From contig NZ_ML058597.1 of the NCBI RefSeq assembly GCF_003635165.1, positions 310,001 through 374,000 of the forward strand: DNA of 64,000 nucleotides, in the 5' to 3' direction. Positions 26,489-35,182 of the stretch are shown here, piece by piece; the first letter of the stretch is position 1, and each line of letters begins with the position of its first letter. The DNA is from Burkholderia sp. Nafp2/4-1b. Its GTDB lineage: Bacteria; Pseudomonadota; Gammaproteobacteria; Burkholderiales; Burkholderiaceae. The translations under genes were made by a program, and so were the position numbers. Under the pieces are notes generated by a model that did not search any database, had not been told where the DNA came from, and was given only the letters and a program-made list of their open reading frames with translations.

Positions 26489-27906
26489 ACCATCGCTGTC
26501 CGATCAGACTGTCAGGCCCGCCGGAAGGCGAATGGGCCGCCTGCACGCCGCCGTTCGTCGCGCTCGGGCGTCACCATACCGTGCTGCCGCGCCCGCTCGT
26601 CTACCTGTCGCAGCGTCCCGACGCGGGGCTCGTCGACAGTCTCGCCGCGCGCGGCTGGGACGTGTGGCGCGCAAAATCCGTTGCGGACGCACTCAATCTG
26701 CTGAAGACGAATCGACTGCATGCGGGCATCGTCGATTTCGGCGACTTCGCGGCCCCCGACGTCGTGTCGTTCGAGGCGCTGCTGCGCGATCCGCGAATCG
26801 GCTGGGTCGCGCTCGCCGACCACGCGCGGCTGCGCGACGGCATCACCGCGCGCCTGATTCGCCAGTGTTGCTTCGACTACGTGCGCAATGCGACGGCCTA
26901 CACGACGATCGGTTATCTCGTCGGCCACGCGTACGGAATGCTGAAGCTCGGAGAAGGCGATCCGGCCGCCGATGTCGCGCCGCCCGGCGGGGCGATGATC
27001 GGCTCGTGCGACGCGATGCGCCGCCTGTTCGCGACGATCCGCAAGGTTGCGAACACCGAGGCCGCCGTGTTCGTCGCCGGCGAATCGGGCACCGGCAAGG
27101 AGCTGACCGCGGCCGCGATCCACCAGCATTCGTCGCGTGCCGACGCGCCGTTCGTCGCCGTGAACTGCGCGGCCATTCCGTCGACGCTGCTGCAGGCCGA
27201 GCTGTTCGGTCACGAACGCGGTGCGTTCACCGGCGCGTACCAGCGCAAGATCGGCCGCATCGAGGCCGCGCACGGCGGCACGTTGTTTCTCGACGAAATC
27301 GGCGACATGCCGTTGGAGAGTCAGGCGAGCCTGCTGAGGTTCTTGCAGGAAGGCAAGATCGAGCGGCTCGGCGGCCATGCGTCGATTCCGGTGGACGTGC
27401 GGATCATATCGGCGACCCACGTCGACCTCGAGGCCGCGATGCAGGCGGGGCGATTCCGTGCGGACCTGTATTACCGCCTGTGCGTGCTGCGCATCGACGA
27501 GCCGCCGCTGCGCGCGCGCGGCCGCGACATCATGCTGCTTGCCGATCACATGCTGCGGCGCTATCGCGGCGACAGCGCGCACCGGATTCGCGGCTTCATG
27601 CCGTGCGCGATCGAGGCGATCCACAACTACGCGTGGCCCGGCAACGTGCGCGAATTGATCAACCGGATCCGCTTCGCGGTCGTGATGACCAACGGGCCGC
27701 TGATTTCGGCCGTCGATCTCGAACTGCACCCGTACACGTCGCCCCGGCCGCCGACGCTCGTCGAAGCGCGCCGTCAGGCCGAGCGGCTCACGATCGAGGA
27801 AACGCTGTTGCGGCATCGGCACCAGCATGCCGACGTCGCCGCGGAACTCGGGATTTCGCGCGCGACGCTGTATCGCCTGATGACCGCGCACGGGCTGCAC
27901 GGCTGA
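26485..27906 (+). CDS. VpsR-like sigma-54-dependent activator
   Basis: A 473-aa enhancer-binding protein. The N-terminal 150 residues resemble the divergent receiver of VpsR-like regulators ([17 protein letters not shown]; Asp84 in GIVDF near the phosphoacceptor position). The AAA+ domain has Walker A GESGTGKE (199-206), the sigma-54 contact loop GAFTGA (246-251) and Walker B GGTLFLDE (264-271). A Fis-type helix-turn-helix ends the protein ([18 protein letters not shown]). Upstream in-frame codons exist, but the GTG at 26,485 with GAGG 6 bases before it is preferred. Relatives regulate exopolysaccharide and biofilm genes, some by binding c-di-GMP; no polysaccharide genes are in this window. 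Confidence 0.9.
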   Translation: MNHRCPIRLSGPPEGEWAACTPPFVALGRHHTVLPRPLVYLSQRPDAGLVDSLAARGWDVWRAKSVADALNLLKTNRLHAGIVDFGDFAAPDVVSFEALLRDPRIGWVALADHARLRDGITARLIRQCCFDYVRNATAYTTIGYLVGHAYGMLKLGEGDPAADVAPPGGAMIGSCDAMRRLFATIRKVANTEAAVFVAGESGTGKELTAAAIHQHSSRADAPFVAVNCAAIPSTLLQAELFGHERGAFTGAYQRKIGRIEAAHGGTLFLDEIGDMPLESQASLLRFLQEGKIERLGGHASIPVDVRIISATHVDLEAAMQAGRFRADLYYRLCVLRIDEPPLRARGRDIMLLADHMLRRYRGDSAHRIRGFMPCAIEAIHNYAWPGNVRELINRIRFAVVMTNGPLISAVDLELHPYTSPRPPTLVEARRQAERLTIEETLLRHRHQHADVAAELGISRATLYRLMTAHGLHG

Positions 27907-28014
27907 TGCCGGTTGCGTTCATGCGTTCGCGCGGTCGCGCGGTCGGGCCGCGGATGGCGGCTCCAGCTCCAGCTCGCGTGGCCACCGTCGGCTGCCGGCC
28001 CGATGGCCTCGGCG

Positions 28015-28506
28015 TCAGGCCGGCCGTTCGAAGCCGGATTCGACCCAGCGTGCGGCGCTGGCCTGGTTGAGCTTGAACCCGGCGGACACCTTCGCGTCGG
28101 CCAGCAGCTCGCCGTATGGGTCGAATGCCTTCAGTTGCGCATACGGCTCGAACTCGTCCGGCACGATGTCGAGCGTGACCGACACGTCCTGCCCGTCGTC
28201 GTCCTGGACCGTCACTTCCTTGTGCAGCAGCGCGCGGCGCTGCTGCTCGTGACGCATCAGCACTTCGGTCGCCGTCTTCACGAGCGTGCGGAACGCGTTC
28301 GCGTCCATCGGCTTCGGATTCTTCTTGTCGCGGCCCATCGTCCAGGGGCCGACGAGCGCGGGCTCGGATTCGCCGTCCTTGATCATCTCGACGGCCCAGC
28401 CGTCGTCGTCTTCGTTCTTGATGATGCGGGCCGTCCAGCCGTTGTCGCGCCAGAGGCCGCTTTCGTGGATGGTGGTGTCGTCGGATTGCAGATCGGATTC
28501 GGTCAT
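28015..28506 (-). CDS. Conserved hypothetical protein
   Basis: A 163-aa soluble protein with no domain I can name. It is acidic at the start, contains GWTARIIKNEDDDGWAVEMI and WTMGRDKKNPKPMD near the N-terminal half, and ends in a region rich in Asp, Glu and Ala. No signal peptide or membrane segment. The ATG at 28,506 has no ribosome-binding site, and the frame continues open upstream for 85 codons through a repeat that would encode Gly-Cys-Pro-Tyr-Ala units, so the start is uncertain. It converges on the sigma-54 activator gene. Confidence 0.75.
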   Translation of the reverse strand: MTESDLQSDDTTIHESGLWRDNGWTARIIKNEDDDGWAVEMIKDGESEPALVGPWTMGRDKKNPKPMDANAFRTLVKTATEVLMRHEQQRRALLHKEVTVQDDDGQDVSVTLDIVPDEFEPYAQLKAFDPYGELLADAKVSAGFKLNQASAARWVESGFERPA

Positions 28507-28528
28507 GGGGAAGCGGGAGTAGGGGTGG

Positions 28529-28586
28529 CCGGCGTACGGGCAGCCGGCATACGGGCAACCGGCGTACGGGCAGCCGGCATGCAGCC
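28529..28586. repeat. 15-bp tandem repeat, nearly four copies
   Basis: Units at 28,529-28,543, 28,544-28,558 and 28,559-28,573 are CCGGCRTACGGGCAR. A fourth begins at 28,574 and decays after eight bases. Units 1 and 3 are identical. The period is a multiple of three, and the minus strand reads Gly-Cys-Pro-Tyr-Ala in frame with the downstream hypothetical gene. Confidence 0.8.
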
Positions 28587-28846
28587 ACCACGGCGAACCG
28601 GCGGGGCGCGCGGCCGGAAGGCGCGCTGCCGTCGGCTGGTCGCCCGGAGTGGCATGCAAAGGGCGCAATTTTACCCCGCGGGCCGTCCGGGCGGCCTGCG
28701 TCGCCGCAACGTTGGCCGTCCGGCCGATTCCGGCTGCGGCCGAACGATCGAACCGGCGCAAATATCAAACTCGTATTACGTTCCCGCACGCCAATCTATA
28801 CGCCGTCCGATATCCCGGCCGCGCGCCGCTTCCTAAAATGACGGTC

Positions 28847-28862
28847 GGGATAAAAATATCCC
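28847..28862. promoter_or_regulatory. GGGATA-N4-TATCCC palindrome, possible operator
   Basis: A perfect 6-bp inverted repeat with an AAAA spacer, 77 bp before the response-regulator start. A further TATCCC lies at 28,811. It could be an operator for the adjacent regulator; no functional evidence. Confidence 0.35.
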
Positions 28863-28938
28863 AAACGTCGATTCAACGCCGATCCGGCCGTGCACGCATT
28901 CCGCGCTGCGCGGCCCGGCGAACCTTCTGGAATTGCGC

Positions 28939-29616
28939 ATGGGGAAATTCAGGATTCGCACTGTTTTCGCGTACGACTGGCCGTTGACGCTCGCAGGCAT
29001 GGAGCACATTGCCGTCGACGCGTGCGCGATCGATCTCGTCGGCGTCTGCCGGACGCCGGAACAACTGATCGAGGCGCTCGGCAGCATCGGCTGCGACATC
29101 GTGCTGGTCGACTACGCAATCCGCGGCGACACGCAGATGGACGGCCTCGCGCTGTTCGACTGGCTGCGTCGCACGCACCCGAACATCGGAATCGTCGCGC
29201 TGGTGGGCAACGAGAATCCGGTGATCTTTCGCTCGATTCTCGCGCAAGGCGGCGCGAGCCTCGTCAGCAAGTTCGACGAGGTTGGTCACATCGTTACCGC
29301 GATTCATTCGAGCTACAGCGGCGGGCGCTATCTGTCGCCGCTCGTGCGGCGCGAACTCGATGCGCTCGCCGAACACGACCAGCCGCCGGTGAAGCTGTCG
29401 ACGCGCGAAATCGAGGTGATTCGCCTCTATCTGGCCGGCGTGCCGATCAAGACGATCGCGCAGCGGCTCAACAAGGGCAAGCAGACGGTCAGTGCGCAGA
29501 AGATCAGCGCGATGAAGAAACTCGGCGTGACCAACGACATCGAGCTGGTTCAGCGAGCGTCCGGCCTCGGGCTCGGTGGCGCCCGAGCCGTGAGCCGGCC
29601 GGGCGGCGCGGGGTAG
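28939..29616 (+). CDS. Orphan NarL/RcsB-type response regulator
   Basis: A 225-aa two-domain regulator. The receiver has the acidic residue near Asp13, a phosphoacceptor Asp58 in the block DIVLVDYAIRGD and a Lys near 111 (LVSKFDE). The C-terminal LuxR-type helix-turn-helix begins at about residue 150 (KLSTREIEVIRLYLAG, IKTIAQRLNKGKQTVSAQK). The pattern is closest to RcsB/BvgA-like regulators. A TTG two codons upstream is possible; the ATG is preferred. No histidine kinase gene adjoins it, so its partner lies elsewhere. Confidence 0.9.
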   Translation: MGKFRIRTVFAYDWPLTLAGMEHIAVDACAIDLVGVCRTPEQLIEALGSIGCDIVLVDYAIRGDTQMDGLALFDWLRRTHPNIGIVALVGNENPVIFRSILAQGGASLVSKFDEVGHIVTAIHSSYSGGRYLSPLVRRELDALAEHDQPPVKLSTREIEVIRLYLAGVPIKTIAQRLNKGKQTVSAQKISAMKKLGVTNDIELVQRASGLGLGGARAVSRPGGAG

Positions 29617-29663
29617 CGGCGGCAGAAGGGCGGAATTCGCCAGATTCCGTCCCGCGCGCGACG

Positions 29664-31217
29664 TCAGGCCGGCAATGCGAAGCGCGTAACCGCGTCGCGC
29701 AGCGCTTCGGCCTGGTCGCGCAGCGAGTGCGCGGCGGCCGCGGCTTGCTCGACGAGTGCCGCGTTCTGCTGCGTGACCTGGTCCATCTCGCCCACCGCGC
29801 GGTTGACCTGCTCGATCCCCGCGCTCTGCTCGCGCGACGCATGGCTGATCTCGTCGAGGATCTCGTTTACGCGCCGCACCGACTGCACGATCTCGGCCAT
29901 CGTCTCGCCCGCATGCGTGACGAGCGTCGCGCCCTGCTCGACGGTTTCGTTCGACGACACGATCAGCGACTTGATCTCCTTCGCGGCGGTCGCCGAGCGT
30001 TGCGCGAGCGAGCGCACTTCGGCCGCGACCACCGCGAAGCCGCGGCCCTGTTCGCCCGCGCGCGCTGCTTCGACGGCCGCGTTCAGCGCGAGAATGTTGG
30101 TCTGGAACGCGATCCCGTCGATCACGCCGATGATGTCGCCGATCTTGTGCGAGCGGTCGGTGATCTCGTTCATCGTGCGCACGACGTTGTCGACCACCTC
30201 GCTGCCGCGCGTCGCGACCTGCGCGGCCTGGCCGGCGAGCGTCGCGGCCTGCGCGGCGCTGTCCGCGTTCTGCTTCACGTTCGCGGTCATCTGGTCCATG
30301 CTCGAGGCGGTCTGCACGAGCGCGGCCGCCTGTTCCTCGGTGCGCTGCGACAGGTCGGTGTTGCCCGACGCGATCTCGCCCGCACCGACATTGATGTTCT
30401 CCGTGCCCATCCGCACGCGCGACACCATGTCGATCAACCCGCTCTGCATCGTATGCAGCGCATGCAGCAGGCTGCCGCGGTCGTCATGCTTAACATTCAC
30501 GCGCGCGGTGAGGTCGCCCTGCGCGATGCGCTGCGCGGCGTCCAGCGCGACTTCGAGCTCGCCGCCGAGGTTTGCGCGCACGCTTCTCAGCACGAGCACC
30601 ATCACGGCGGTCGCGATCGCGCCGAGCACGGCCGTCATCACGAGCCAGCGGCCGACGCTCGCGAGCACGGCCGAACGCACGTCGTCCATGTACATGCCCG
30701 TCACGAGATACCAGTCCCACGGCGCGAAGCGCTGCACCGCGCTGGTCTTGTCCTGCGGCTTGTCGGCACCCGGCTTCGGCCACAGATACTCGACAAAGCC
30801 CTTGCCGCCTTCCAAGTTGCCGGCCTTCACGATCTCGACGAACAGGTGCTTGCCGTTCGGGTCCGCGAAATTCGATACGTCCTTGCCGTTGAGCTCGGCC
30901 TTGATCGGATGCATCACGATCACCGGCTTCGAATCGTTGACCGAGATATAGCCGTCGGTGCCGTGACGCATCGCGGCGATCGCCTCGAGCGCCTTCTGTT
31001 TGGCCTCGGCTTCCGGCAACGCGTTCTGCTGCGACAGCTTGTAGTAGTGGTCGGTGACGCTCGTCGCCTGCGCGACCAGCGACGCCAGCTGGTCGCGGCG
31101 GTCAGAGATCATCGACGCACGCGTCTGCCATGCGCCGATCCCGGCGATCACGAGCAGGCCGAGCCACAGGATGACGATCATCGAAGCGAGTTTCTGGTTC
31201 AGGGAAAGGGTGCGCAT
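29664..31217 (-). CDS. Methyl-accepting chemotaxis protein with Cache sensor
   Basis: A 517-aa inner-membrane chemoreceptor. TM1 (about 10-30) and TM2 (about 190-212) bracket a periplasmic single-Cache-type domain ([50 protein letters not shown]) usually binding small carboxylates or similar ligands. A HAMP segment follows, then the signalling domain with the conserved hairpin [20 protein letters not shown]. No CheW-binding pentapeptide or chemotaxis gene is next to it, so it is a dispersed receptor. Ligand unknown. Confidence 0.95.
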   Translation of the reverse strand: MRTLSLNQKLASMIVILWLGLLVIAGIGAWQTRASMISDRRDQLASLVAQATSVTDHYYKLSQQNALPEAEAKQKALEAIAAMRHGTDGYISVNDSKPVIVMHPIKAELNGKDVSNFADPNGKHLFVEIVKAGNLEGGKGFVEYLWPKPGADKPQDKTSAVQRFAPWDWYLVTGMYMDDVRSAVLASVGRWLVMTAVLGAIATAVMVLVLRSVRANLGGELEVALDAAQRIAQGDLTARVNVKHDDRGSLLHALHTMQSGLIDMVSRVRMGTENINVGAGEIASGNTDLSQRTEEQAAALVQTASSMDQMTANVKQNADSAAQAATLAGQAAQVATRGSEVVDNVVRTMNEITDRSHKIGDIIGVIDGIAFQTNILALNAAVEAARAGEQGRGFAVVAAEVRSLAQRSATAAKEIKSLIVSSNETVEQGATLVTHAGETMAEIVQSVRRVNEILDEISHASREQSAGIEQVNRAVGEMDQVTQQNAALVEQAAAAAHSLRDQAEALRDAVTRFALPA

Positions 31218-31473
31218 GGAGTGTGAGGTCGGTCGGTCGAACAGGCGCGCCGGAACGGCGTGACGGGATAAGTCTTTGACGGCGCGCGACGCAGGTTGCC
31301 GTAGGCGGGAAATCCCTTAGATACGGCGGACGCCCGATGCCACCGAGCGCGGCGCGGTCATCTATGCATATACATATTCGACGTCGCTATACTGTCGGGC
31401 GATGGCGGCTGCGCTGTTCGTCCGGCAGCCCGGGCAGAAGGGCGACGCCGAACGAACCCGAAAGGAGGCAACG

Positions 31474-32412
31474 ATGCGAATTCTGGTGGTAGGAGCCGGC
31501 GCGGTCGGCGGATATTTCGGCGGCCGGTTGGCAGCGGCGGGGCGCGACGTGACGTTCCTGGTGCGCGACGGCCGCGCGGCCGCGCTCGCGCGCGACGGGC
31601 TCCTGATCCGCAGCCCGCGCGGCGACCTGACGCTCGCGAACGTGCAGACGCTGCGTGCGAGCGATACGGCCGCACCGTTCGACCTGGTGCTGCTGAGCTG
31701 CAAGGCGTACAGCCTCGACGATGCGATCGCGTCGTTCGCGCCGTTCGTCGGACCGTCGACGCTGATCCTGCCGATGCTCAACGGAATGCGCCATCTCGAC
31801 GTGCTGCGCGAGCGCTTCGGTGCCGCGCAGGTGCTGGGTGGCCTGTGCGTGATCGCGGCGACGCTCGATCGCGAGCAGCGGATCGTGCACCTGAACGACA
31901 CGCACGGCGTGTCGTTCGGCGAACTCGCCGGCGGCGATTCGGCGCGCGTGCGTGCGGTGGCCGACGTGCTCGGCGGCGCGGGCTTCGATGCGACGCTCAG
32001 CGACGACATCGCCGCGCGGATGTGGGACAAGTGGGTGTTCCTTGCGACGCTCGCGGCGAGCACGTCGCTGTTTCGCGGGTCGATCGGCGACATTCTCGCC
32101 GCGCCGGACGGCCGCCGCCTGCTCGAAACGATGCTCGCCGAATGCAGCGCGATCGCCGCGTACAACGGTCACCAGCCCGATCCGGCCGCGGTCGAGCGGA
32201 TGCAGCGCATGGTGCTGACGCCGTCGCCGCTGACCGCGTCGATGTTGCGTGACGTCGAGAACCGTGCGCGGGTCGAAGCCGATCACGTGATCGGCGACCT
32301 GCTGGCGCGGCGCGATCCGCACGCGGCGGATGCGCTGTCGCTGCTGCGGATCGCGTACAACCACCTGAAGACGTACGAGGTGCGCGTCGCGCGGGAAAGC
32401 GCGGCCGCGTAG
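31474..32412 (+). CDS. panE: 2-dehydropantoate 2-reductase family protein
   Basis: A 312-aa ketopantoate reductase-type enzyme (NADPH-dependent reduction of 2-dehydropantoate to pantoate in pantothenate synthesis). The N-terminal Rossmann motif is VGAGAVGGYFGGRLA (residues 6-20). The family's catalytic Lys is in DKWVFLATLAASTSL near residue 187, and the C-terminal helical domain contains SMLRDVENRARVEADHVIGDL. A strong AAAGGAGG precedes the ATG at 31,474. Bacteria of this group carry several paralogues, so pantothenate synthesis is likely but not certain. Confidence 0.85.
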   Translation: MRILVVGAGAVGGYFGGRLAAAGRDVTFLVRDGRAAALARDGLLIRSPRGDLTLANVQTLRASDTAAPFDLVLLSCKAYSLDDAIASFAPFVGPSTLILPMLNGMRHLDVLRERFGAAQVLGGLCVIAATLDREQRIVHLNDTHGVSFGELAGGDSARVRAVADVLGGAGFDATLSDDIAARMWDKWVFLATLAASTSLFRGSIGDILAAPDGRRLLETMLAECSAIAAYNGHQPDPAAVERMQRMVLTPSPLTASMLRDVENRARVEADHVIGDLLARRDPHAADALSLLRIAYNHLKTYEVRVARESAAA

Positions 32413-32501
32413 GGACGGTAGCGGCCGAGGTGTCGGCCGCGAGGTTGCGGCGCGCCGGTTGGTGAGCGCGCCGGCAAATGCGACACGGGCCGCACGCCCG
32501 G

Positions 32502-32645
32502 CTAAATGGGATCCTTGCTCGGCGGCCCGTCCGGTTGCTGCGGATTGTCGTGAGGATGTCCCGGCGGCGGTGGCGACAGCGGATCGTCTTCCGGGTCGCG
32601 GTTCGGGTCGGCCGGGGGCTCGGGCATCGGGGTCGTGTGGTCCAT
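32502..32645 (-). CDS. Small proline-rich hypothetical protein
   Basis: A 47-aa product starting MDHTTPMPEPPADPNRDPED and ending PDGPPSKDPI. Seventeen residues are Pro, with many Asp and Glu; it is soluble and probably unfolded. Third-position G/C bias is strong. The ribosome-binding site is weak (GAG 7 bases upstream). Similar tiny proline-rich ORFs are commonly annotated in Burkholderia, but function is unknown. Confidence 0.5.
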   Translation of the reverse strand: MDHTTPMPEPPADPNRDPEDDPLSPPPPGHPHDNPQQPDGPPSKDPI

Positions 32646-32806
32646 GGGGAACTCGCGCAATGCGTGACGGCGGTGGCGCGGCGGGTGCGCCTCGTCTCCG
32701 TTATAGGCAATCGGGCGACGGTTTGCTGCGCGATTCTCGCGGCGGCGGGCGGATGGCCGGCGATTCGCGCGCCCCTGCAGGTATCGCGCCGGCTCATGCG
32801 ACGACA

Positions 32807-32841
32807 GCGATGTGCGATGTGCGATGCGCGATGCGCGGTGC
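32807..32841. repeat. Five-copy 7-bp tandem repeat
   Basis: GCGATGT, GCGATGT, GCGATGC, GCGATGC, GCGGTGC in exact 7-bp register, between the proline-rich ORF and the MocA-like gene. Seven is not a multiple of three and the repeat is non-coding. Confidence 0.8.
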
Positions 32842-32919
32842 GGCCTGCGAGCGTCTTGCCGGCATGCAGCGCGAAGCCGACGTCGATCAGCGCATCGCCG
32901 CCGCGCCGGTGAGCCGGTG

Positions 32920-33504
32920 TCAGCGCAGATCCGCGGGCGTATCGACGTCGCGCAAGATGCCGGGATCGTCGACGTCGAGCAGGTTCACCGGTGCGCTGGC
33001 GAACAGCGCGCGGGCGCCCGTATCGCCGTCGAGCGCGGCCAGCGCTTCGTAATGCAGGGCGGCGAAGCCGACGGGATGGCCGCGCACGCCACCATGTGCG
33101 GGTGCGACGATCGATGCGTCGTCGGCGTCGAGCGCGCGCGTGACCGCTTCATAGGTGGACGCTGCGATCCACGGCATGTCGCCGAGCGCGACCAGCCAGC
33201 CCGTTGCTTCCGGCGTCGCGCGCACGCCTGCCGCCAGGCTCGCGCCCATGCCGCGCATCGCATCGGGCGCATAGACGACCTGGCAACCGGCTTCGTTCAG
33301 CAGAGTCGCGAGTTTTTCGGCGCCGGGGCGCACGACGGCGATCACGTCCGCTGTGGCCGCGGCGAGATGACGGGCGGCCGCGACCGCAACCGGCGTGCCG
33401 TCGGGAAGCAGCGCGAGCAGCTTGCTGTGCAGACCGCTTGGGTCGAAGCGTTGACCGAGACCGCCGGCGAGCAGGACGCCGGTGGCGAGTGACGCATAGG
33501 ACAT
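32920..33504 (-). CDS. MocA/MobA-like molybdenum cofactor nucleotidyltransferase
   Basis: A 194-aa NTP-transferase-like protein. The nucleotide-binding start is GVLLAGGLGQRF (residues 9-20) with a Lys (SKLLALLPDG) shortly after; LVALGDMPWI supplies the metal-binding Asp, followed by HPVGFAALHY and the C-terminal DVDTPADL. This matches MocA, which attaches CMP to molybdopterin for xanthine-oxidase-family enzymes, and is close to MobA. The molybdoenzyme iorAB lies 8 kb away and would need such a cofactor, which supports the MocA reading. Confidence 0.85.
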   Translation of the reverse strand: MSYASLATGVLLAGGLGQRFDPSGLHSKLLALLPDGTPVAVAAARHLAAATADVIAVVRPGAEKLATLLNEAGCQVVYAPDAMRGMGASLAAGVRATPEATGWLVALGDMPWIAASTYEAVTRALDADDASIVAPAHGGVRGHPVGFAALHYEALAALDGDTGARALFASAPVNLLDVDDPGILRDVDTPADLR

Positions 33505-33747
33505 CGGCGCGGGGGGACAAAGGCAGGTGGCCCGATTGTGCGGGAGCGGGCGGGGATCGGCAAGTGCGGATGTTACCGATCCGGCGGCGATGGCGTCGGA
33601 AAGAATGTCGAGGAGCGGGTAATTCGCATCGCCCTCGCAGTGCGTGTGGTGCGCCGGGTAATCCGTTGTGGGCGAACTTATCCGACGAATCGCCGCGGTA
33701 GGCCGCCGGAAGCGGGGTGTCGGCTTCGCCTGACGGTGGTGTGCGGC

Positions 33748-34143
33748 TTACCAGAGCGTCTTGACGTGCGCGTATGCGCGGATTTTTTCGTCACGGGTGA
33801 CGAGCGGCGCACCGAGCCGCCGAGCGGTGGCAACGATCATGCGGTCGGCCGGATCCCTGTGGAACGCGCCGGGCAGCGCGGTGGACTTGGCGGCGATGTC
33901 TGCGTCGATCGGCACGAAGCGCATGCCGTCGATCTGCGCGACCGTGGCGAGCCACGCGTCGACGTCCATCGTCAGCGCGAGGCGCTCGTTGCGCACCAGC
34001 ATCGCGATTTCCCATGCGGAAATTGCGGACGCAGCGAGCGCGCCTTCGCCGAGCGCACGATCGATTGCGCTTCGGGCCTTCTTGCTGAGCGACGGATCGC
34101 CCGCCACCCACCACACCAATGCATGTGTATCCAGCACGATCAC
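33748..34143 (-). CDS. VapC-type PIN-domain toxin
   Basis: A 131-aa PIN ribonuclease. Conserved acidic residues are Asp5 (VIVLDTHALVWW), a Glu in SAISAWEIAML and the Asp pair in HRDPADRMIVATA, enough for the metal site. The preferred GTG start (34,143) overlaps the antitoxin stop as GTGA; a TTG five codons upstream is possible. It is the second gene of a two-gene toxin-antitoxin operon with the Phd-type protein. VapC toxins usually cleave tRNA or rRNA. Confidence 0.9.
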   Translation of the reverse strand: MIVLDTHALVWWVAGDPSLSKKARSAIDRALGEGALAASAISAWEIAMLVRNERLALTMDVDAWLATVAQIDGMRFVPIDADIAAKSTALPGAFHRDPADRMIVATARRLGAPLVTRDEKIRAYAHVKTLW

Positions 34144-34379
34144 CGCGACGCCTCCCAATCATCTTCCGCAATCGGATCGAGAGGATTGTCGTAGCGCATG
34201 ACCGAGCCGCGCAATATGTCCAACGGCCGGGTTTCGCGTGCGCGGTACGGCCGGATTTCCAGCGCCGGCTTGCCGTGGTCGGTGACGATGAGGCTTTCAC
34301 CCGACGCCTCGACGAGCCTGAAATATTCGAGTGCGCGAGCCTTGAATTCGGATTTCGATACGGGTGCGTGCGGCATCAT
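34140..34379 (-). CDS. Phd/YefM-type antitoxin
   Basis: A 79-aa antitoxin. The N-terminal Phd/YefM DNA-binding fold (VSKSEFKARALEYFRLVEAS, then SLIVTDHGKPALEIRPY) precedes a flexible acidic C-terminus that would neutralise the PIN toxin. There is no ribosome-binding site in front of the double ATG; a perfect palindrome lies immediately upstream instead. It pairs a Phd-type antitoxin with a VapC-type toxin, a common mixed arrangement. Confidence 0.9.
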   Translation of the reverse strand: MMPHAPVSKSEFKARALEYFRLVEASGESLIVTDHGKPALEIRPYRARETRPLDILRGSVMRYDNPLDPIAEDDWEASR

Positions 34380-34380
34380 G

Positions 34381-34398
34381 ATATGAGCATGGTCATAT
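34381..34398. promoter_or_regulatory. Palindrome at the toxin-antitoxin promoter
   Basis: ATATGA (34,381-34,386) and TCATAT (34,393-34,398) form a perfect 6-bp inverted repeat, 2 bp upstream of the antitoxin start. A second TGGTCAT follows at 34,404. Such sites are where Phd/toxin complexes repress their own operon; binding here is inference. Confidence 0.5.
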
Positions 34399-34498
34399 GA
34401 CAGTGGTCATTTTAGACGCGCATGGTGCTCCGATGCAAGCGACGGGGGCAGAGGCTTCGCGGTGTCTTGGCCCGCGATCGCGGCGTTATCGGCTCACC

Positions 34499-35182
34499 CT
34501 ACGCATCCGCCCACTTCCTCAACAGGTTGTGATAAATCCCCGTCAATGAAATGACCATCGGGTCGCTCGCGCCTTTTTCCGCGGAAAGCGCCTGAATCTG
34601 CGTATCGAGCTGAAACAGCAGCGTGCGGTCGCCGTCGTCGCGCACCATGCTCTGGATCCAGAAGAACGACGCGACGCGCTCACCACGCGTCACAGGCATC
34701 ACGCGGTGCAGGCTCGATGCCGGATACAGCACGAGATCGCCGGCCGGCAGCTTCGCGCGATGCACGCCATACGTATCCTCCACGCACAGCTCGCCGCCGT
34801 CGTACGCATCGGGTTCCTCGAGAAACAGCGTCGCCGACAGATCGCTGCGCACGCGAAAATCCGTGCCGCGCAGCAGCCGGATCGCATTGTCGACATGCGT
34901 GCCGAACGTCTCGCCGCCTTCGTAGCGATTGAACAGCGGCGGAAATACCTTCAGCGGCAGCGCCGCCGAAAAGAACAGCGGATGTCGCGCGAGCGCATCC
35001 TGGATCGCATCGCCGATCGCACGCGCGACCGGCGAATCTTCCGGCAACTGCCGGTTCCGTTTTGCCAGCGCCGACTGCGCGCCGGAAGTCGCGTTGCCGT
35101 CGACCCAGTCGGCGGTATCGAGCATCTCGCGGCATTGCGCGACCAGTGCCTTGGTCAGCACGCCGGGGATATGAAGCATCAT
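34499..35182 (-). CDS. piuC: PiuC-type Fe(II)/2-oxoglutarate dioxygenase
   Basis: A 227-aa PKHD-type hydroxylase. The iron ligands His96, Asp98 (FGTHVDNAI) and His159 (SSLHRVMPV) and the 2-oxoglutarate-binding Arg169 are present. PiuC genes typically sit beside PiuA-type siderophore receptors in iron-regulated clusters, as here: its start overlaps the Sel1 gene, which follows the receptor gene, on one strand. The substrate is not known with certainty for the family. Confidence 0.93.
   Translation of the reverse strand: MMLHIPGVLTKALVAQCREMLDTADWVDGNATSGAQSALAKRNRQLPEDSPVARAIGDAIQDALARHPLFFSAALPLKVFPPLFNRYEGGETFGTHVDNAIRLLRGTDFRVRSDLSATLFLEEPDAYDGGELCVEDTYGVHRAKLPAGDLVLYPASSLHRVMPVTRGERVASFFWIQSMVRDDGDRTLLFQLDTQIQALSAEKGASDPMVISLTGIYHNLLRKWADA

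Larger units (their letters stand above)
28507..28938. other. Intergenic region with 15-bp repeats and palindrome
   Basis: A 432-bp divergent gap. It holds the 15-bp tandem repeat next to the hypothetical gene, then a stretch of ordinary GC-rich sequence. An AT-richer promoter-like part (28,750-28,870) carries the GGGATA palindrome upstream of the response regulator. No gene seen. Confidence 0.5.
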
